A stretch of 64,000 nucleotides of DNA, from the NCBI GenBank assembly GCA_963580285.1, contig OY757011.1, positions 162,923,908 through 162,987,907 on the forward strand. Reading direction: 5' to 3'. The position numbers and the translations under genes are program-made. The notes below the pieces were generated by a model. That model saw only the letters and a list, made by a program, of their open reading frames with translations, searched no databases and had not been told where the DNA came from. Source of the stretch: Lucinisca nassula. Taxonomy: Eukaryota > Mollusca > Bivalvia > Lucinida > Lucinidae. Below, piece by piece: positions 12,056 to 22,342 of the stretch; the first letter of the stretch is position 1, and the number at the start of each line of letters is the position of its first letter.

Positions 12056-12216
12056 GAAGCCTCTGACGTGCAGTGGTTATGCTACTCCCCTGATAAACCA
12101 GGGATTCCAGGATCGATCCCGGGCTTCTCCAGACTTTCGGATGAGTCGTTAAACCGAGGTCCCGTCTCCATATGACCTTAGCTGTTGGTGGGACATAAAA
12201 CTGAAACACACTCACT
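12056..12216 (+). mobile_element. tRNA-derived SINE S2, full length, copy a
   Basis: GAAGCCTCTGACGTGCAGTGGTTATGCT (A box) and GGATCGATCCCGG (B box), then CAGACTTTCGGATGAGTC and GTTGGTGGGACATAAAACTG with a CACTCACTCA tail. Flanked by CATATCTCCAAAA (12043-12055) and CATACCTCCAAAA (12217-12229), a 12/13 target site duplication. Confidence 0.9.
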
Positions 12217-12254
12217 CATACCTCCAAAATGGCTATTTATACCCCAAACATAAT

Positions 12255-12330
12255 ATGTTGTGGGTGCTCATTAGATCTGCCTCATTGCGGCGATTCAAAC
12301 GAGTACCCACAACCTATGTCTTGGAACAGA
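12255..12330. repeat. Short palindrome of the GTGGGTAC/GTACCCAC type
   Basis: TGTTGTGGGTGCTCATTAGA pairs with TCAAACGAGTACCCACAACC around a CCTCATTGCGG loop. Many related hairpins lie in the duplicated unit at 33.4-35.9 and 43-45.6 kb. Confidence 0.65.
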
Positions 12331-12595
12331 AATAAGAAAAATTATATATACCCCTGTAAACCCCAGTTCTCAATATAAAGTGGGGTTTAGAGGGGTATTC
12401 ATTTCACTGACTTGTCAACGTGATGGAATTGGGTCAATTATTAAGGTCTTTTAATCTCTCCGGTTATAATGAGGGACCATTTAACTAACAGGGCTATATT
12501 GAATGACAGGTCAAAAGAAATTTCATTGGCTGAATTGAATAGTTTACTTATTTTTTCTCAAACTCACTTTTACTAAAATCCATAAAAAATGCAAA

Positions 12596-12824
12596 TTAAC
12601 TCATTTAGTGCCAGAAACCCCAAAACGGGTACCCTGGCAAACAGTGCAGGCCCAGATCAGACGCCACAAAACGTGGCATCTGATCAGGGCCTTCACTGTT
12701 TGCTAAAAGTATAGTCATTTTCCGAATAGATTTTGAAGAGAACACAACCTGACACCCCTAAATTTTAAAATGGACTCCTGCTATATATAAGAAGAAAGAT
12801 TTCATTTGGTACAAAAAGGGTTAA
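12596..12824 (+). mobile_element. TTAA-flanked MITE, copy M2
   Basis: TTAACTCATTTAGTGCCAGAA at the left and TTGGTACAAAAAGGGTTAA at the right. The internal palindrome is CAGATCAGACGCCACAAAAC / GTGGCATCTGATCAG. Same family as M1. Confidence 0.85.
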
Positions 12825-12969
12825 GAAAGATTCCCAATTGCCTATTGGTTCTCTGTAGAAGCTCGGGCGGTCCCTCCTGTCATTTCGGAGAAGAAGCAGT
12901 ATTAATTGGTTGAACCCAATTTTTAGCCTTCCTGGAAAGTGGACATTTGATTTCTTGGGTACATGTATT

Positions 12970-13197
12970 TTAACCCTTTTAGTACCAAACGGAATCTTCC
13001 ACCTTATATATAGCAGGAGTCCATTTCAATGTTTAGGGGTGTTATGTTGTGTTTTCTTCAAAATTGATTAGGAAAATGGCTGAAATTTTAGCAACAGTGG
13101 AGGCCCTGATCAGACGCCGAATTCTGCGGCATCTGATCTGGGCCTGCTCTGTTTGCTAAGGTATCCCTATAGGGGTTTCTTGTACTGAACGGGTTAA
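12970..13197 (-). mobile_element. TTAA-flanked MITE, copy M3 (reverse)
   Basis: Reverse copy: TTAACCCTTTTAGTACCAAAC at the left, ACTGAACGGGTTAA at the right, internal GATCAGACGCCGAATTCTG / GCGGCATCTGATCTG. Both TTAA sites intact. Confidence 0.87.
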
Positions 13198-13950
13198 TAA
13201 TGTTTCATCTTCTTTATTTAATGGCCAAATTATATAAGTTTTGGCGTTTGTGTTCCAAGAAGACCAGTCTTGAAATCTGTATCTCAGATTTTTATTATCT
13301 TGTGTACTTTTTGTTTAAATGAAGCTTTTGTTCAGTGTCCAATTAATTTTGGTATAGATAATTAAATTACAGTAAAATTCCACTATTAAGAGGGCCTAAA
13401 ATTAAGACTAATTCTGGTTTAAAAGCTTATTTAGAAGAGTGCAGTTATTCTTTCTTTGTGTGTTCTGAAAACAGTGTCTTCTGGTCAGGGACCGCCTTTG
13501 GGAATGTTCAAAAGTGGTCAAAGGTGGTGTTAATATAGGAATTTTACTATAGTTATAGCTTTCTTACCAGAAGTTTTAAAGGAAATCCCTGACACATTTT
13601 AAAGGCCTATCTTATTGATGGTTTTTTGAGAAAAAAGGGCCCTTTCAAGCTGTTTGATATAAAGATGAATCCATAAAAGATTTTTGGCTAGATTTGTTTT
13701 TTAATTATTACAAAAAAATCCCATTGAAATAAATGAACACAAGTTTGAATTTTGAGCACTGTCATAAGGTGTAGTCTTTCCTTAAGGGAAAGAATTTGCT
13801 CTAGAGGTTAAGAGAAGACTCCTATTGATAGGGAGGCAACATATTTTAGAAAGAGTTACACCACCTGAAGGTGTATCTATTCTTTAATGAATGCTTTGAA
13901 CAACCTAAATGTCAAAGAAACAAAAATCCATCATCTCTACTGTACATGCA
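13198..13950. other. Intronic interval without recognised gene
   Basis: AT-rich, no supported coding frame, no repeat recognised. Confidence 0.5.
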
Positions 13951-14253
13951 ACTGCCCCGGCCCATCAGGGCTTGAAGAAATAGATGGGATGCATGATGCT
14001 TCCATGCAGAGCTGAAACCGACTGCACACGAGTACTGGTAATCCGCCCAGAGGATCTAAGCCTGCCCAGGCAAAGGGTTGTGAGTCGGACCGTCCATGCT
14101 TATAAACCCTATTGGTTTCATTGGGCCACAGGGCTTGAGATGTCATTTCATCTCAATGTCAAGTAAAAGTCCTTCAAAATTGGAAGCAACGTCTCCAAAA
14201 TGACCTATACAGTGTTGATGGGGACGTTAAACCTCAAATCAAACAAACAATAT
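13951..14253 (+). mobile_element. SINE-like element S3, copy c, near full length
   Basis: GCCCATCAGGGCTTGAAGAA through CTATTGGTTTCATTGGGCC to GGGGACGTTAAACCTCAAAT and the CAAACAAACAA tail. One of the most complete copies in the window. Confidence 0.88.
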
Positions 14254-14313
14254 ATATCTGAAGTTGTATCATGTAGCCTGGGTTTTTGTTTACCTGACAT
14301 CTAGCTCTAGATA

Positions 14314-14441
14314 AGGAGATGGGCTTGAGATGTAATTTCATCTCAATGTCAGGTAAAAGTCCCACAAAATTGGAAGCAACGTCTCCAAAATGACATAGAT
14401 ACAGTGTTGACGGGGACGTTAACCCCAAATCAAACAAAATA
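14314..14441 (+). mobile_element. SINE-like element S3, 5'-truncated copy d
   Basis: Only the 3' part is present (GGGCTTGAGATGTAATTTC to GACGTTAACCCCAAATCAAA). It lies 60 bp after copy c in the same orientation. Confidence 0.85.
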
Positions 14442-14771
14442 CTGTACATGCAAAAGTACTTATTCAGGATAGTGGTGTGGTCAGATATCTAAATACTGTA
14501 ATTTAAATAGCTAGGAACAAATTCTAACATCAGCTGACTGTTTATGGAGACATTGATAGATGGACAGATTACCACAAAAAATGGACAACTTAAAGTCTTG
14601 CTGACTATAAGGGGGCACAAAAGAAAGTACTCTTTTATTGGGCAGGTTGTTCAAAACTAACACGATTGATGTATTGCTGGTTATTATTAATGGATTATCC
14701 TGTATTACACCAAGTCAACCAATATTCAAAAATCATAAATCATATTTTTAATTGCTTCAATTAATAAAATT

Positions 14772-14908
14772 GTCATTAATCAAGTAATTTCGTATTGGCC
14801 CAGTTACAGGACCTCGGTCAGCTGTATTGGCCTCGGCCTGCGGCCTCGTGCCAATACAGCAGACCTCGGGCCTGTAACTGGGCCAATACGAAATTATTTG
14901 ATTAATAA
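14772..14908. repeat. Hairpin element, ~137 bp near-perfect palindrome
   Basis: Arms GTCATTAATCAAGTAATTTC and TTGGCCCAGTTACAGG pair with CCTGTAACTGGGCCAA and GAAATTATTTGATTAATAAC. The loop is GGCCTCGGCCTGCGGCCTCG. A partial second copy lies at about 14929-15016, and a third at 15205-15350 with arms ATTAATGAAGTAATTTTG / CAAAATTTCTTCATTA. Confidence 0.8.
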
Positions 14909-15204
14909 CATTATATTATTACCCGACCCTAGTTACAGGTGCTCGGTCTGCTGTATTGGCCTCGGCCTTCTGCCTAGGGTCAATACAGCAGACCTCTGAC
15001 ATGTAACTGGGCCAAGTTTATTCAGGCACATAAGATCAGACATATAGTAATACAGCACATAAAATACAATCAATCACATAAGATATATATAAACAATCAA
15101 TCACATAAGATATATACGAAATTACTTGATTAATAACATTCTGTTAATTGACTAGCCTGTATCCATATTAACACTGAGATCAATAATCATGTTTCTAATG
15201 GTGT

Positions 15205-15350
15205 CAATTAATAAAATTTGTCATTAATGAAGTAATTTTGTATTGTCTCAGTTTCAGGCCCTCCGTCAGCTGTATTGGCCTCAGTCTCCGGCCAATACAG
15301 CAGACCTCAGACCTGTAACTGGACCAATACAAAATTTCTTCATTACTAAC
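15205..15350. repeat. Hairpin element, second full copy
   Basis: Same family as 14772-14908: TTTCAGGCCCTCCGTCAGCT and AGACCTCAGACCTGTAACTG arms around GGCCTCAGTCTCCGGCC. Confidence 0.75.
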
Positions 15351-15627
15351 ATTATAATATTTTTTGAGCCACTTCAGTTATGGCATGCAATTACTCAATT
15401 TCACTGTTTAACACACTAGCCCCAGTTCTGACATGCAAGCAAAAAGTCACAGCAGCCTACTTTTGCCAAATGGTTAAAAGTGCAAAGTTTTCGAGATTGG
15501 TCTCGTGTCTGTTTCTGTAGGCTACAGACCTTCCAGTATTCAGACCAGGGCCCAGTTGTTCTAAGTGTTGTTAGCTTAACAAACTTGTTAGTGGTGAAAT
15601 TGTTAGCTGTTCCAGCGAGTCAGATTG

Positions 15628-15945
15628 ACCCCCGCCCATCGGGGCTTGGAGAAATAGATTGGGTTGCATGATGCTTCCAGGCAGAGTTGAAACCAACCAC
15701 TAGTATGTACTGGTAAACTGCATAAAAGGTCTTAGCCTGCCGAGGCAAAGTAGTGCGTGTTGGACCGTTCATGTATATAAACCCTACTGGTTTCATTGCC
15801 TACTGGTTTCATTGGGCAGCAGAGATTGAGATGTCATTTCATCTCAATGGTGGGTAAAACACAAAATTTGAAGCAACGTCTCATAAATGACCTAAATAGT
15901 GTTGACAGAGATGTTAAACCTCAAAATCAAACAAACAAAAAACAA
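15628..15945 (+). mobile_element. SINE-like element S3, copy e
   Basis: CCCGCCCATCGGGGCTTGGAG to AGATGTTAAACCTCAAAATC and CAAACAAAAAA, inserted within MITE A copy 3. A 21 bp local duplication (CTACTGGTTTCATTG) is visible near 15783-15815. Confidence 0.85.
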
Positions 15946-16052
15946 TATCTGGTATTTTTGTTAGAAAAAATGTGAGTAGCCCATTTTTTTTCATTAAAAA
16001 TATTAGTTTATATTCCATATTTAATGATTCAAGTTTTAAAAATACGTTTTCA

Positions 16053-16117
16053 CTAGACTTTCGGATGAGTCTTAAAACCGAGACCTTAGCTGTTAATGGG
16101 ATGTAAAACTCAAATAA
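16053..16117 (+). mobile_element. SINE S2 fragment, copy d
   Basis: AGACTTTCGGATGAGTCTTA, ACCTTAGCTGTTAATGGGAT and GTAAAACTCAAATAA match the 3' half of S2. No 5' half. Confidence 0.8.
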
Positions 16118-16121
16118 TAGG

Positions 16122-16347
16122 TTAACCCATTTTGTACCGGAAACCCCAAAACGGGTAGTTGTCAAACAGTGCGGGCCCAGATCAAATGCTGCAGAATGCA
16201 GTGTCTGATCAGGGCCTACAATGTTTGCAAAAAGTTAGCCATTTTCTTAACAGTTTTTGCCAAAAACACAACCTGACACCCCAAAATTTCAAAATGGACT
16301 CCTGCCATATATAAGGTGGAAGATTCCATTTGGTACAAAAAGATTAA
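16122..16347 (+). mobile_element. TTAA-flanked MITE, copy M4
   Basis: TTAACCCATTTTGTACCGGA at the left and TTTGGTACAAAAAGATTAA at the right, with the CCAGATCAAATGCTGCAGAA / TGCAGTGTCTGATCAGG core. Inserted within MITE A copy 3. Confidence 0.87.
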
Positions 16348-16475
16348 ACTAACAATATTGTTAGTTTTGAACAAATGGACCAAGAACACTGCCTTTTGCT
16401 GAAATATAAAGTTTTTGAGATCAGACTTGCATCATTCTAAGCCTCCAGAAGTTACAGATATTTTGAACTTCAAAG

Positions 16476-16756
16476 GCCTCCACCCATCGGGGCTAGTGGA
16501 AATAGATTGGGCTGCACGGTGCTTCCACACAGAGTTGAAACCAACTGCACATGGTGCTTCCACACAGAGGTGAAACCAGCTACACATGAGCACTGGTTAA
16601 CCGCTTAGAAGGTCTTAGCCTGCCCAGGCAAAGTGATGTGAGTTGGACCGTCAGTGCATATAAACCCTATTGGTTTCATTGGGTGGCAGGACTTGAGATG
16701 TCATTTCATCAGTGTCCCACAAAATTGGAAGCAACGTCTCCAAAATGACCTAATTA
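16476..16756 (+). mobile_element. SINE-like element S3, copy f (left half of inverted pair)
   Basis: CACCCATCGGGGCTAGTGGAA to CTCCAAAATGACCTAATTAGTG. It lacks the GACGTTAAACC tail and runs straight into an inverted S3 copy. A ~40 bp piece (GGTGCTTCCACACAGAG...) is duplicated locally near 16520-16580. Confidence 0.85.
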
Positions 16757-17067
16757 GTGCTTTTGTTTGTTTGATTTTAGGTTAAATGTGCCCGTCAACA
16801 CTGTAAAGGTCATTTTGGAGACGTCTCTTCCAATTTTGTGGGACTTTTACCCGACACTGAGATGCAATGACATCTCAAGCCCTGCCACTCAATGAAACCA
16901 ATAGGGTTTATACGCATGGATGGTCTGACTCGCACCACTTTGCCTGGGAAGGCTTAGATCCTCTAAGTGGTTTACCAGTACTCGTGCGCGGGTCGGTTTC
17001 AGCTCTACATGGAAGCATCATGCAGCCCATCTATTTCTTCAAGCCCCAATGGGCGGGGGCCGCCTAA
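16757..17067 (-). mobile_element. SINE-like element S3, copy g (right half of inverted pair)
   Basis: Reverse complement of S3: TTTGTTTGTTTGATTTTAGG, GTGCCCGTCAACACTGTAAA through to CCCAATGGGCGGGGGC. With copy f it makes a ~590 bp tail-to-tail inverted repeat with essentially no spacer. A 44 bp orphan S3 tail (GGGAACGTTAAACCTCTGTTC) follows at 17078-17108. Confidence 0.87.
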
Positions 17068-17700
17068 ATATCGCTGAAGGGAACGTTAAACCTCTGTTCA
17101 AACAAACAATTTTGAATTAATAAGAGTATGCAATAGACCTTTTGAGATCACTATCAGTATACACAACGTGAAGTTTTCAAGGCTGACCTCATAAGCTAAA
17201 GACCTTTCAAACTTTATTAATACATGCACCAGACCACTCCAGACTGCCATTAACATATGAAGGCTCTTTAAAAATCAAAATTGCTTTATATATTTGTTTT
17301 AGCATACAACTATAATACAAGGCATCCACTTTATCCACCAAATCTGATTTATGTGCTGTTTTTATGTGTGCAGATGAAACAGTTTTGATACATATAGGAT
17401 GGCAGTAGTTTGAACATTTGAAAAAAAAGAAAACAGAGCTATTATCGAACACCTTCATGTAAAAGGAATAAACAATGGAAATCATGATGACATAAAAACA
17501 CTTTGTGGGCATCTTCCTGTTCCACTGTAAGGAAGTGGGTTCTGATTTCAAGCAAGGCAGTGTGACACTGAGGATGACCGCATACCATCAGATTAAGACT
17601 TCATTGCAAGGTGATGAATCAGTCCAACCTGTTGCAGACACAGTGGGTATCAGTATTGGCCCTGATCAGGCACCTGGTCTGGGCCGGTACTGTTGGCCAA

Positions 17701-17737
17701 TTAACCCGTTTAGGGTTTCTGGTACAAAATGTGTTAA
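17701..17737 (+). mobile_element. Internally deleted TTAA MITE remnant
   Basis: TTAACCCGTTTAGGGTTTCT followed by GGTACAAAATGTGTTAA is the two MITE ends fused in 37 bp, still with TTAA at each side. Confidence 0.6.
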
Positions 17738-17744
17738 ATGCACT

Positions 17745-17992
17745 TCTGACTGGTGATCAGGAGGTCCTGGGTTCGATACCTTCCAAACTCTGCAACATTC
17801 TTTCATCAAGATGGAAATTGATCATAAAATCTTTGCTCACACTCCCTTTTGCTGATTCAAGGTCATTTGTCGGTTTTGGTAAAAAGAATGTGCACTATGC
17901 TGGTTAACTGCTTGTGTATAAGCGTGCCCAGAAGAAATGATCAGGAGCTAACCAGCTTAATATGACCTAAATAGTGTTGACTCTACTGCCAT
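17745..17992 (+). repeat. Candidate third tRNA-derived SINE
   Basis: CTGGTGATCAGGAGGTCCTG and GGTTCGATACC look like a B box region. The 3' end GCTAACCAGCTTAATATGACC matches a fragment near 11418-11455. No A box or target duplication was found, so this is tentative. Confidence 0.35.
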
Positions 17993-18327
17993 TCTTGAAT
18001 CAGCAGAACGGAGAGAGATTCAATGATCACAAAAGATTGTTGCCAACCCGGCAGTGATAATAACTTCACTGATGCTGTTTTAGAGTATCCTGAGGCTCAG
18101 GATGCAGCCTTCTTCCAAGAAGGGATTGTAAATCTTGAACATGGATCGGCTAAGTGTGTTGAAGTTCGAGATTGTGTTGAAATAATACAGGAATGACGGC
18201 CTCTCCTTGCCACAATGCTAGCATGGCAGAGAAGTTCTTGAAGTGTCCTTGTAGGTCACAGTGATCCACTTGTCCCAAAATAAACAAGCACAACAGACAT
18301 TTCATTGAATGAAATAGACAACTGCTG

Positions 18328-18426
18328 CCCAGCTGGCAGATGACATCTGAGCAATGTCGCATCAACATCGATGCAACGTCATGACATTGCATTGATGTTA
18401 TATGACGTATACACATGCCAGCTGGG
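18328..18426. repeat. Short MITE-like palindrome (CCCAGCTGGCA)
   Basis: CCCAGCTGGCA pairs with TGCCAGCTGGG. The inner arms GCATCAACATCGATGCAA and ATTGCATTGATGTTATATG partly pair. ~100 bp. Confidence 0.6.
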
Positions 18427-18569
18427 TGGTCACCATTCATGTAAGTAGGTCATTGTGACCTTTTTTTGCCAAAACGTACTCAAACTGTTCTACATTCCAG
18501 TAAGCCACACACTCAATTACTGTATTCACTGATTCACTACATGGCCTAGTTGTTCAAAGACTCGAAAGT

Positions 18570-18939
18570 TTAACCCATATATGACAATAGGTGTAATGTG
18601 TCTGGGACATGATACTTCAGTGAGGCAGCACTATAAACGTGAGCATTGAGCTCCCTGTCGCAACCAGACACCGTCATGATATGACTGAAAAATTGTTGCA
18701 AGCGACGTTAAACCCGAATTCACACACATGACAATAGAATCTTCCATATAAATTTGCTCAGAGTGGGCCATTTCCAATATAGGGGAGCCAGGCTTGTTTG
18801 TGGTAATTGTTTCAAAAATGCATATACCATAATCAAATGGTGTAGACGCAGATCAGAGGCCATGTTCTGCTGCATCTGATCTGGGTCTACACTGTTTACC
18901 AATGTTTCACAAATGGGACACTAGGCATATATGGGTTAA
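18570..18939. mobile_element. TTAA-flanked MITE (TTAACCCATATATG) containing a SINE
   Basis: TTAACCCATATATGACAATA at the left and AGGCATATATGGGTTAA at the right, with core GTAGACGCAGATCAGAGG / GCATCTGATCTGGGTCTAC. Without the SINE and duplicated target it is ~223 bp. It in turn lies in a MITE A remnant (TAGTTGTTCAAAGACTCGAA before it; ATATTTTGGTGAAAAATTTG after it). Confidence 0.85.
18591..18727 (+). mobile_element. SINE S1, 5'-truncated, with perfect target duplication
   Basis: It corresponds to the last ~140 bp of the S1 copy at 165-494 (AATGTGTCTGGGACATGATA to GCGACGTTAAACCCGAATTC). ATGACAATAG flanks it at 18581-18590 and 18728-18737. The perfect duplication shows that it inserted already truncated. 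Confidence 0.92.
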
Positions 18940-19254
18940 CAAGATTATTAATGTACAGCATCTAATAGTGATATTTTGGTGAAAAATTTGAGTAGCTTTT
19001 CAACCAAAAATATTAGTCTTTATCTTATTTAATGATCTGGGTCCACACTGTTTGCTAAGGTAACCAGCAGACAGCAAAGCAGACAACAATAGTCGTGATT
19101 GGCGTTTTATGGGTTAAGGGGAATGGATACACTTGGCCTTTTCTGCTTTTTTTTTTATAAGGAAGACAACTTCCAGGACTGCTTTCCAATAAACTCCATC
19201 CAGATCTACTCCTAAAAAAAAATTTGCTCTTGCTTGAGGAGTAAATTCTTTCCT

Positions 19255-19489
19255 TTAACCCTTATCCTGCTGAAACCACACACATTTCTGACTACCAACT
19301 AATCAAATCACATGATATAATGTATTTGTTAAGTTCACAATGCACAGGATAAAGTGTATTTGTTCAGTTCATTAAATTCATGGCAAACAGTGTAGATCCT
19401 GATCAGATGGCTTCTTCAGAAGCCATCTGATCTGGATCTACATTGTTTGCAAAGGTAGGGGTTGTTGTATTCAGCAGGATAAGGGCTAA
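19255..19489. mobile_element. TTAA MITE, CCTTATCC subfamily, copy N1
   Basis: TTAACCCTTATCCTGCTGAA and TTCAGCAGGATAAGGGCTAA ends. Near-perfect core palindrome GATCAGATGGCTTCTTCAG / AAGCCATCTGATC with flanks AACAGTGTAGATCCT / GGATCTACATTGTTTGC. Confidence 0.87.
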
Positions 19490-19666
19490 GCTTAAATACC
19501 TTTTAATATACCTTAAATACCTTTATATAGAGTTGTGTCCCCTAATTTTGAAAGAGATGTCTCCCCAGCATCTATCCGTTACCTTAGAAACAGTGTAGTG
19601 CAGATGTTTTAGCCATTAACTCATAACTGCCTGTAGTAATTTCTCCAACCACCTTAATGGACTTCC

Positions 19667-19862
19667 CCCGCCCATCGGGCTTGAAGTGGTGCGAGTAGGA
19701 CCGTCCATGCTTATAAACTCTACTGATTTCATTGGGCAGCAGGGATTGAGATGTCATTTCATCTCAGTGTCGGTTAAAAGTCCCACAAAATTGGAAGCAA
19801 CGTCTCCAAAATGACCTCTACAGTGTTGACGGGGATGTTAAACATCAAATCAAACAAACAAA
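19667..19862 (+). mobile_element. SINE-like element S3, copy h, internally deleted
   Basis: CCCGCCCATCGGGCTTGAAG joins directly to TGGTGCGAGTAGGACCGTCC, skipping ~120 bp of the standard element. The tail GGGGATGTTAAACATCAAATC is intact. Confidence 0.85.
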
Positions 19863-20169
19863 ACCTTAATGGACGTGTGGCTTGGCTAGGATTAGACTGT
19901 GAAAGGGAGTTCACCAAAGGTTCTGTTCTATTCAGGCACACACTAGTATTAACAACAACAACAACAAAAAAGAAAAAAAAAATGGTCCATGTGAAATTAT
20001 GCTAGTCTCTTTCTTACAGTTTGTCAGGTTATAAACTGCTGCTGAAGTACACCTACCCTCTTTAGAAAACTGTTCATTATAACATGGTTTTGGATAGACA
20101 AGATCCCAAAAATGTATAGATGATATAGAAAAATTACCATAGATGGTCATATTTCTATATGATCACATT

Positions 20170-20200
20170 TTTGGGTCGATCGGTTTACGATCGACCCAAA
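20170..20200. repeat. Perfect short palindrome TTTGGGTCGATCG / CGATCGACCCAAA
   Basis: 13 bp perfect arms with a 5 base loop. Position in an intron and lack of a following T-run argue against a terminator. No larger element seen around it. Confidence 0.6.
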
Positions 20201-21005
20201 TTTACTAAATGGCCAAACGGAATTCATGCAGTTGTCCACGTGACCATCACTGATTTGGGAAAACCAATATTATGTTTTATCAATAGAACCTGAAACGTAG
20301 CGCTATTTTTATCGATGCAACAAGAGCTATCTATAGAGTCTTGACAGGAATCGTGTGCTGGATAATACCCAGATCAGACGCCACAGAATGTGTCTGATCA
20401 GCAGGTTGCACAGGAACTTCACTGTTTGCTTAAATAGTGGTTTTTGAGGGTTAAAAGAAATAGTATAAGAATGCCAGTTTGCTCACATATGAAAGAAAAA
20501 CAATATCTTAATCCAGGCCACACTGTCACGTGACGTCTTTCGGAACATTCTATTTATAAAACTGTTACACAAATGTATGCCAAGTCGAGTAAAAATAGAC
20601 TTTTCATACTCCTGCTAAGAACTTAATTTTAGAACCCTGAAATGTTTAAGTGCAAAAATGAGTAGCCCAGACTTTATAGGTGGTACCCTTATTAGACATA
20701 CAGCATAGACCAAGATCGGATATAGAGTACATTGCTTCTGATCAGGTCGGCACTGTTCGCCATATGTATGCAACAACAGTTTTGAACATGATTCAGGACC
20801 GTACGCAGACTCTGAAAAGGGGCGGGTTGAGGATGCGAATTTCAGGTATTTTGCAGAGGGTGAAAAACTCTATGAATCTGAAATAATTTCCAAAAGATGG
20901 GAGAGGGCTGCGTTTGCACCCTCCCCACTATGTTGAACAAAATCCAAGTACTACCCTAAGACGTCTGAGCGCAGCGTAAGAAGAAAACTCTGGACTGTGC
21001 TCGAT
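20201..21005. other. Intronic interval without recognised gene
   Basis: A TGATCAGACGC-type core fragment lies near 20372-20410. The frame at 20680-20886 has no recognisable similarity and no splice or start context worth calling. Confidence 0.45.
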
Positions 21006-21146
21006 TGTTTGATTTAAGGTTTAACGTCCCCGTCAGCACTATAGGTCATTTGGAGAAGTTACTTCCAATGTCATGGGACCTTCAGCTCTGCGTGGAAGCA
21101 TCATGCAACCCATCTATTTATTCAAGCCCCTATGGGCGGGGTGGGT
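21006..21146 (-). mobile_element. SINE-like element S3, copy i, reverse, internally deleted
   Basis: GTTTGATTTAAGGTTTAACG and CCCGTCAGCACTATAGGTCA, then a jump to CAGCTCTGCGTGGAAGCATC and CCCCTATGGGCGGGG. Confidence 0.83.
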
Positions 21147-21362
21147 GGACTGTGCTCGTACACTTGGGCATTGGCAAACAGAATCTACATAATCAGACGC
21201 CACATAACGCGATGTTTGATCAGCTCTACTGTGCTTGCTTAAAGTTAAACGAACAGTTCGATTATCAGCTCAGGACTATTTTTCCAACCTACACTCAGAG
21301 ATGATCGACCCACCAGTACTCTCAGTCCTTTGATTATGTTCCACCACAGAAAATGGTGGGTT

Positions 21363-22342
21363 ATTATGTTATACCCTCAGAAAGTTGAATGTCCGTCTAT
21401 CGATCCATTAGCGCCTCACAATTTTGTGCAGAAACTATTTGATATATTTTCATGGAACTTCACAGATATGTTAATCACCATCATCCATGAGACGACCTGC
21501 AGAACATAAGGACCGTAATTTTGATTTTCCTGCTTCTGGAGTTATTGCTCTTTGAACATAGCCATTTCTACCATGTACTCCTGTTCACTCCATAACTTTG
21601 ACTGACTCTGTTGATATTTTCATGAAACTTCATAAAAACGTTAAGCACCTTGAGGCGATGTGCAGAACAATGAGCCATAACTCTGGTTTTTGCCTACTTT
21701 TGGAGTAATTGCCCTTTGAACATTGAACATAGCCATTCTACCATGCTCTAAGTTGAAAACCATTCAAGATATTTTCATGAAATTTCTCACATTTAAAGCA
21801 CCATGATACAATGTGCAGAACTCAAGAACAGTAACTCTGGTTAACCTTCTTAGGGAGTTAGGGCCGTTTGAATACAGTAAATATTGAAAATAGTCACTTC
21901 TACCAATTGTATGTGTCTGCTTTGTAAGTTTGAAACTGTTTCAGATATTTTGATGAAACTACATACAAATGTAAAGCATCATGAGGCGAGGTGCAGAACA
22001 CAAAAACCATAAATTTGGCTAACCTACTTCTGGAGATATGGTCCATTGAAAATTGAAATAATTGATTTCTGCAATATACTTGTGTCTGCTGTGTAACTTG
22101 AAAACTGTCTGAGATGCTTTCTTGAAAATTTATGCAAATGTTCATCACCATATGATATGTGGAACACAAGAACCATAACTCTTGAGTTGTCTGCTTTTAG
22201 AGTTACTGCCCTTTGAACATTGTAAACAGTGATCTTAGTCATACACTAAGTCTTGTTGCCTTCCTATGACTTGAAAAGGGTTTCACAAAAATGTAAAACA
22301 TGACATGTAGAACACAAGAGTCATAAATCATGGTTAACTAAT
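21363..22342 (+). repeat. Degenerate tandem array of ~160 bp units (element type D)
   Basis: About six diverged units marked by TTTTCATGAAACTTCA, GATGTGCAGAAC, GAGTTATTGCCCTTTGAACA. The start TATGTTATACCCTCAGAAAG resembles a worn hairpin cap plus GTCCGTCTATCG tract. Units are clearly related to those of the element at 8385-9982. Confidence 0.65.

Larger units (their letters stand above)
15545..16383 (+). mobile_element. MITE A (CCAGGGGCCAGTTGTTC), copy 3, interrupted by three elements
   Basis: Its pieces are 15545-15627 (CAGGGCCCAGTTGTTCTAAG), 15946-16052 (AATATCTGGTATTTTTGTTA, ATTTAATGATTCAAGTTTT) and 16348-16383 (ACTAACAATATTGTTAGTTTTGAACAAATGGACC). In the order of the intact copy at 52141-52406 these rejoin into one MITE. 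The interruptions are S3 copy e, an S2 SINE fragment and TTAA MITE M4. Confidence 0.8.

Noticed and set aside
20170..20200. Rho-independent terminator-like hairpin
   Set aside because: Eukaryotic intron, no gene end nearby; recorded only as a palindrome.
20680..21304. Frames of 68 and 99 codons
   Set aside because: No family resemblance. The second is partly translated S3 SINE.
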